A stretch of DNA of 6,743 bases from JBMYQA01 sp049600855 (lineage in GTDB: Bacteria; Bacteroidota; Bacteroidia; Cytophagales; Flammeovirgaceae): assembly GCA_049600855.1 (NCBI GenBank), contig JBMYQA010000316.1, forward strand, positions 1 through 6,743. Direction: 5' to 3'. The notes beneath the pieces were generated by a model, which did not search any database, had not been told where the DNA came from, and saw only the letters and a program-made list of their open reading frames with translations. The position numbers were made by a program, and so were the translations under genes. Of the stretch, positions 5,665-6,743 are shown in pieces; the first letter of the stretch is position 1; the number at the start of each line of letters is the position of its first letter.

Positions 5665-5686
5665 TTAAAGGTGGAAGATCCTTTAA
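5665..5686 (-). terminator. Stem-loop after the lactate permease gene, possible weak terminator
   Basis: TTAAAGG and CCTTTAA form a perfect 7-bp stem with an 8-base loop, 34 bases past the permease stop and about 80 bases before the next start. On the minus strand the stem is followed by AAATTTCG, with no strong T run, and it is A+T rich, so termination would be inefficient. Its place between two likely transcription units is the main support. Confidence 0.4.
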
Positions 5687-5719
5687 CCATGTATTCGGCG
5701 AGATGGTAAAAATCATTTA

Positions 5720-6743
5720 TTAGAAAAGTGTTAACAGCAATAGCCCACTTAACGCAGTTGCTATAGCTGCACAGACAACTGGTAAAATGTTTCTATTCAA
5801 TATAGATGTATAATTATCTACCCCTGCCACTGCTGCTGCTGCAATAATGTTAAAGAGACATACTGCATTCCCTAATGAAGCGCCATTAAGCTGCATGGCA
5901 AGAATGACTTCGTGAGGTAAGGCGAGGTTACCCGCTGCATTAAACTGAACTGGGCCAAAAATGATGTTAGAAACTGTGGTGCTCCCAGTAATGAAGGTTC
6001 CCATAACGCCGATAAACGGACTTAATAAGGGATACATATGCCCTGCTTTAGCGAAAAGTAAGGACATGGTATCCACCATAGACGGCATAGCGGTACCGCT
6101 TGCCAACATCAGTCGGGTGATGGCTAATGAGGGAAACAAAATGAGAAATACGGCTAAGGTCTTATTGATAACAGGCTTTAAGTTAAACTTACGGTTTTTA
6201 CCCAAAAACGCCGCAAAAATAGAGGCGAGTATGAAAGGAAACAGTGGAGATCGGAGTGGTTTTAAAGAGGCACTTACAGAAGAATTAAAAATATCCTTAA
6301 AAGACAAGTCCCATGAAATAAAAGTGGCAATTGGGGGTAGCACTTTTGGCAATAACAGTAACAAGACAAGAACACCATAAGGTATCCAAGGTTTCCAAGC
6401 TATTTTCCGATTTGTAAACAGAAAAAAGTAGGAAAAAGCCCCCATCAATGCCGATGCCACCACACCTGTAAGTTCTCGAAGAAAGAAAGATAAACCGACA
6501 AAGGGTACCGCAAGGCTAAAATATAATTTCCAACTATGGTTGCTGCTTTGCGGGCGTTCACGGTTGACAAACCGTTGGATAAAAAATAGGAGGATACAGC
6601 CAGAAATGACCATGAAACCCGATGCATACAGATAAATGTATTCGACCTGATGAGGGGTTAAATCGAGTGTGCCTTCAAGTCCTGCAATAACGGGCGTGCC
6701 AATGGCTCCAGTGATTGCCATTAAGCCATCAATCAGCAATACG
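5720..6743 (-). CDS. L-lactate permease family transporter (LctP/LldP), N-terminus beyond right edge
   Basis: The frame is open to the window edge with no credible start; the TTG at 6739 is only an internal Leu codon. About 340 C-terminal residues are present, and roughly the first 110-150 of a usual 500-550 are missing. The protein is polytopic. Recognisable family features are the GAIGTP loop near the visible N-terminus (the counterpart of the family's GFGTP), then SPFIGVMGTFITGSTTVSN (240-258 of the visible part), and LGNAVCLFNIIAAAAVAGV near the end, matching the GN-x-V...N-(I/V)-x-AAAAV-x-G block of LldP. The family imports lactate, and in some members glycolate, with protons across the cytoplasmic membrane. 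The C-terminus ends normally after a last helix (SGLLLLTLF). The gene is intact as far as seen and separated from the next gene by 137 bases with a stem-loop. Lactate-oxidation genes, if any, would lie outside the window. Confidence 0.9.
   Translation of the reverse strand, partial: VLLIDGLMAITGAIGTPVIAGLEGTLDLTPHQVEYIYLYASGFMVISGCILLFFIQRFVNRERPQSSNHSWKLYFSLAVPFVGLSFFLRELTGVVASALMGAFSYFFLFTNRKIAWKPWIPYGVLVLLLLLPKVLPPIATFISWDLSFKDIFNSSVSASLKPLRSPLFPFILASIFAAFLGKNRKFNLKPVINKTLAVFLILFPSLAITRLMLASGTAMPSMVDTMSLLFAKAGHMYPLLSPFIGVMGTFITGSTTVSNIIFGPVQFNAAGNLALPHEVILAMQLNGASLGNAVCLFNIIAAAAVAGVDNYTSILNRNILPVVCAAIATALSGLLLLTLF

Noticed and set aside
5961..6380. A plus-strand reading frame of about 139 codons.
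   Set aside because: It is antisense to the permease, whose minus-strand frame has clear family motifs; the plus-strand product has no recognisable domain.
6445..6627. A second minus-strand frame within the permease.
   Set aside because: It is out of frame with an intact, motif-bearing gene and gives a composition without recognisable features.

Overview
The window looks like a chromosomal stretch of a Bacteroidota bacterium (Cytophagia/Flavobacteriia-like). Three things suggest this: both regulators are of the compact Crp/Fnr type common in that phylum, with a HIASxLGIT...LSRIRK C-terminus; there are no convincing Shine-Dalgarno sequences before the starts; and several intergenic gaps hold sequences close to the phylum's TTTG / TAnnTTTG promoter. 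G+C is moderate, roughly 40% by hand-counted blocks. The exact genus cannot be read from the sequence.

Every gene lies on the minus strand, so biological order runs from high to low coordinates. First comes the C-terminal two thirds of an L-lactate permease family transporter (5720 to the right edge), followed by a stem-loop. Then come a small SAM-dependent methyltransferase (4950-5582) and a Crp/Fnr-type regulator (4362-4922), 27 bases apart. A 16-bp palindrome precedes a short-chain dehydrogenase (3496-4278) and a DoxX-type membrane protein (3108-3482), which are 13 bases apart. Next are a second methyltransferase (2226-3068) and a GNAT acetyltransferase (1711-2205), 20 bases apart. A second Crp/Fnr regulator (1073-1642) and a four-helix membrane protein (628-1029) follow. 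A third methyltransferase (start at 535) runs off the left edge and is visible only as a partial reading frame.

The genes read as several small transcription units rather than one pathway. The plausible pairings are methyltransferase+regulator, SDR+DoxX, methyltransferase+GNAT and regulator+membrane protein. The repertoire of small-molecule modifying enzymes, DoxX and cNMP-domain regulators fits stress or detoxification housekeeping, but no substrate can be assigned. No mobile element, RNA gene, CRISPR array or recognisable defence system was seen.

The best unexplained signal is a promoter-like element, 26 of 33 bases identical and with the same 20-bp spacer, in front of two of the three methyltransferases. 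Each copy has a short palindrome at its upstream edge. If functional, it moves the start of one methyltransferase and makes the other mRNA nearly leaderless.
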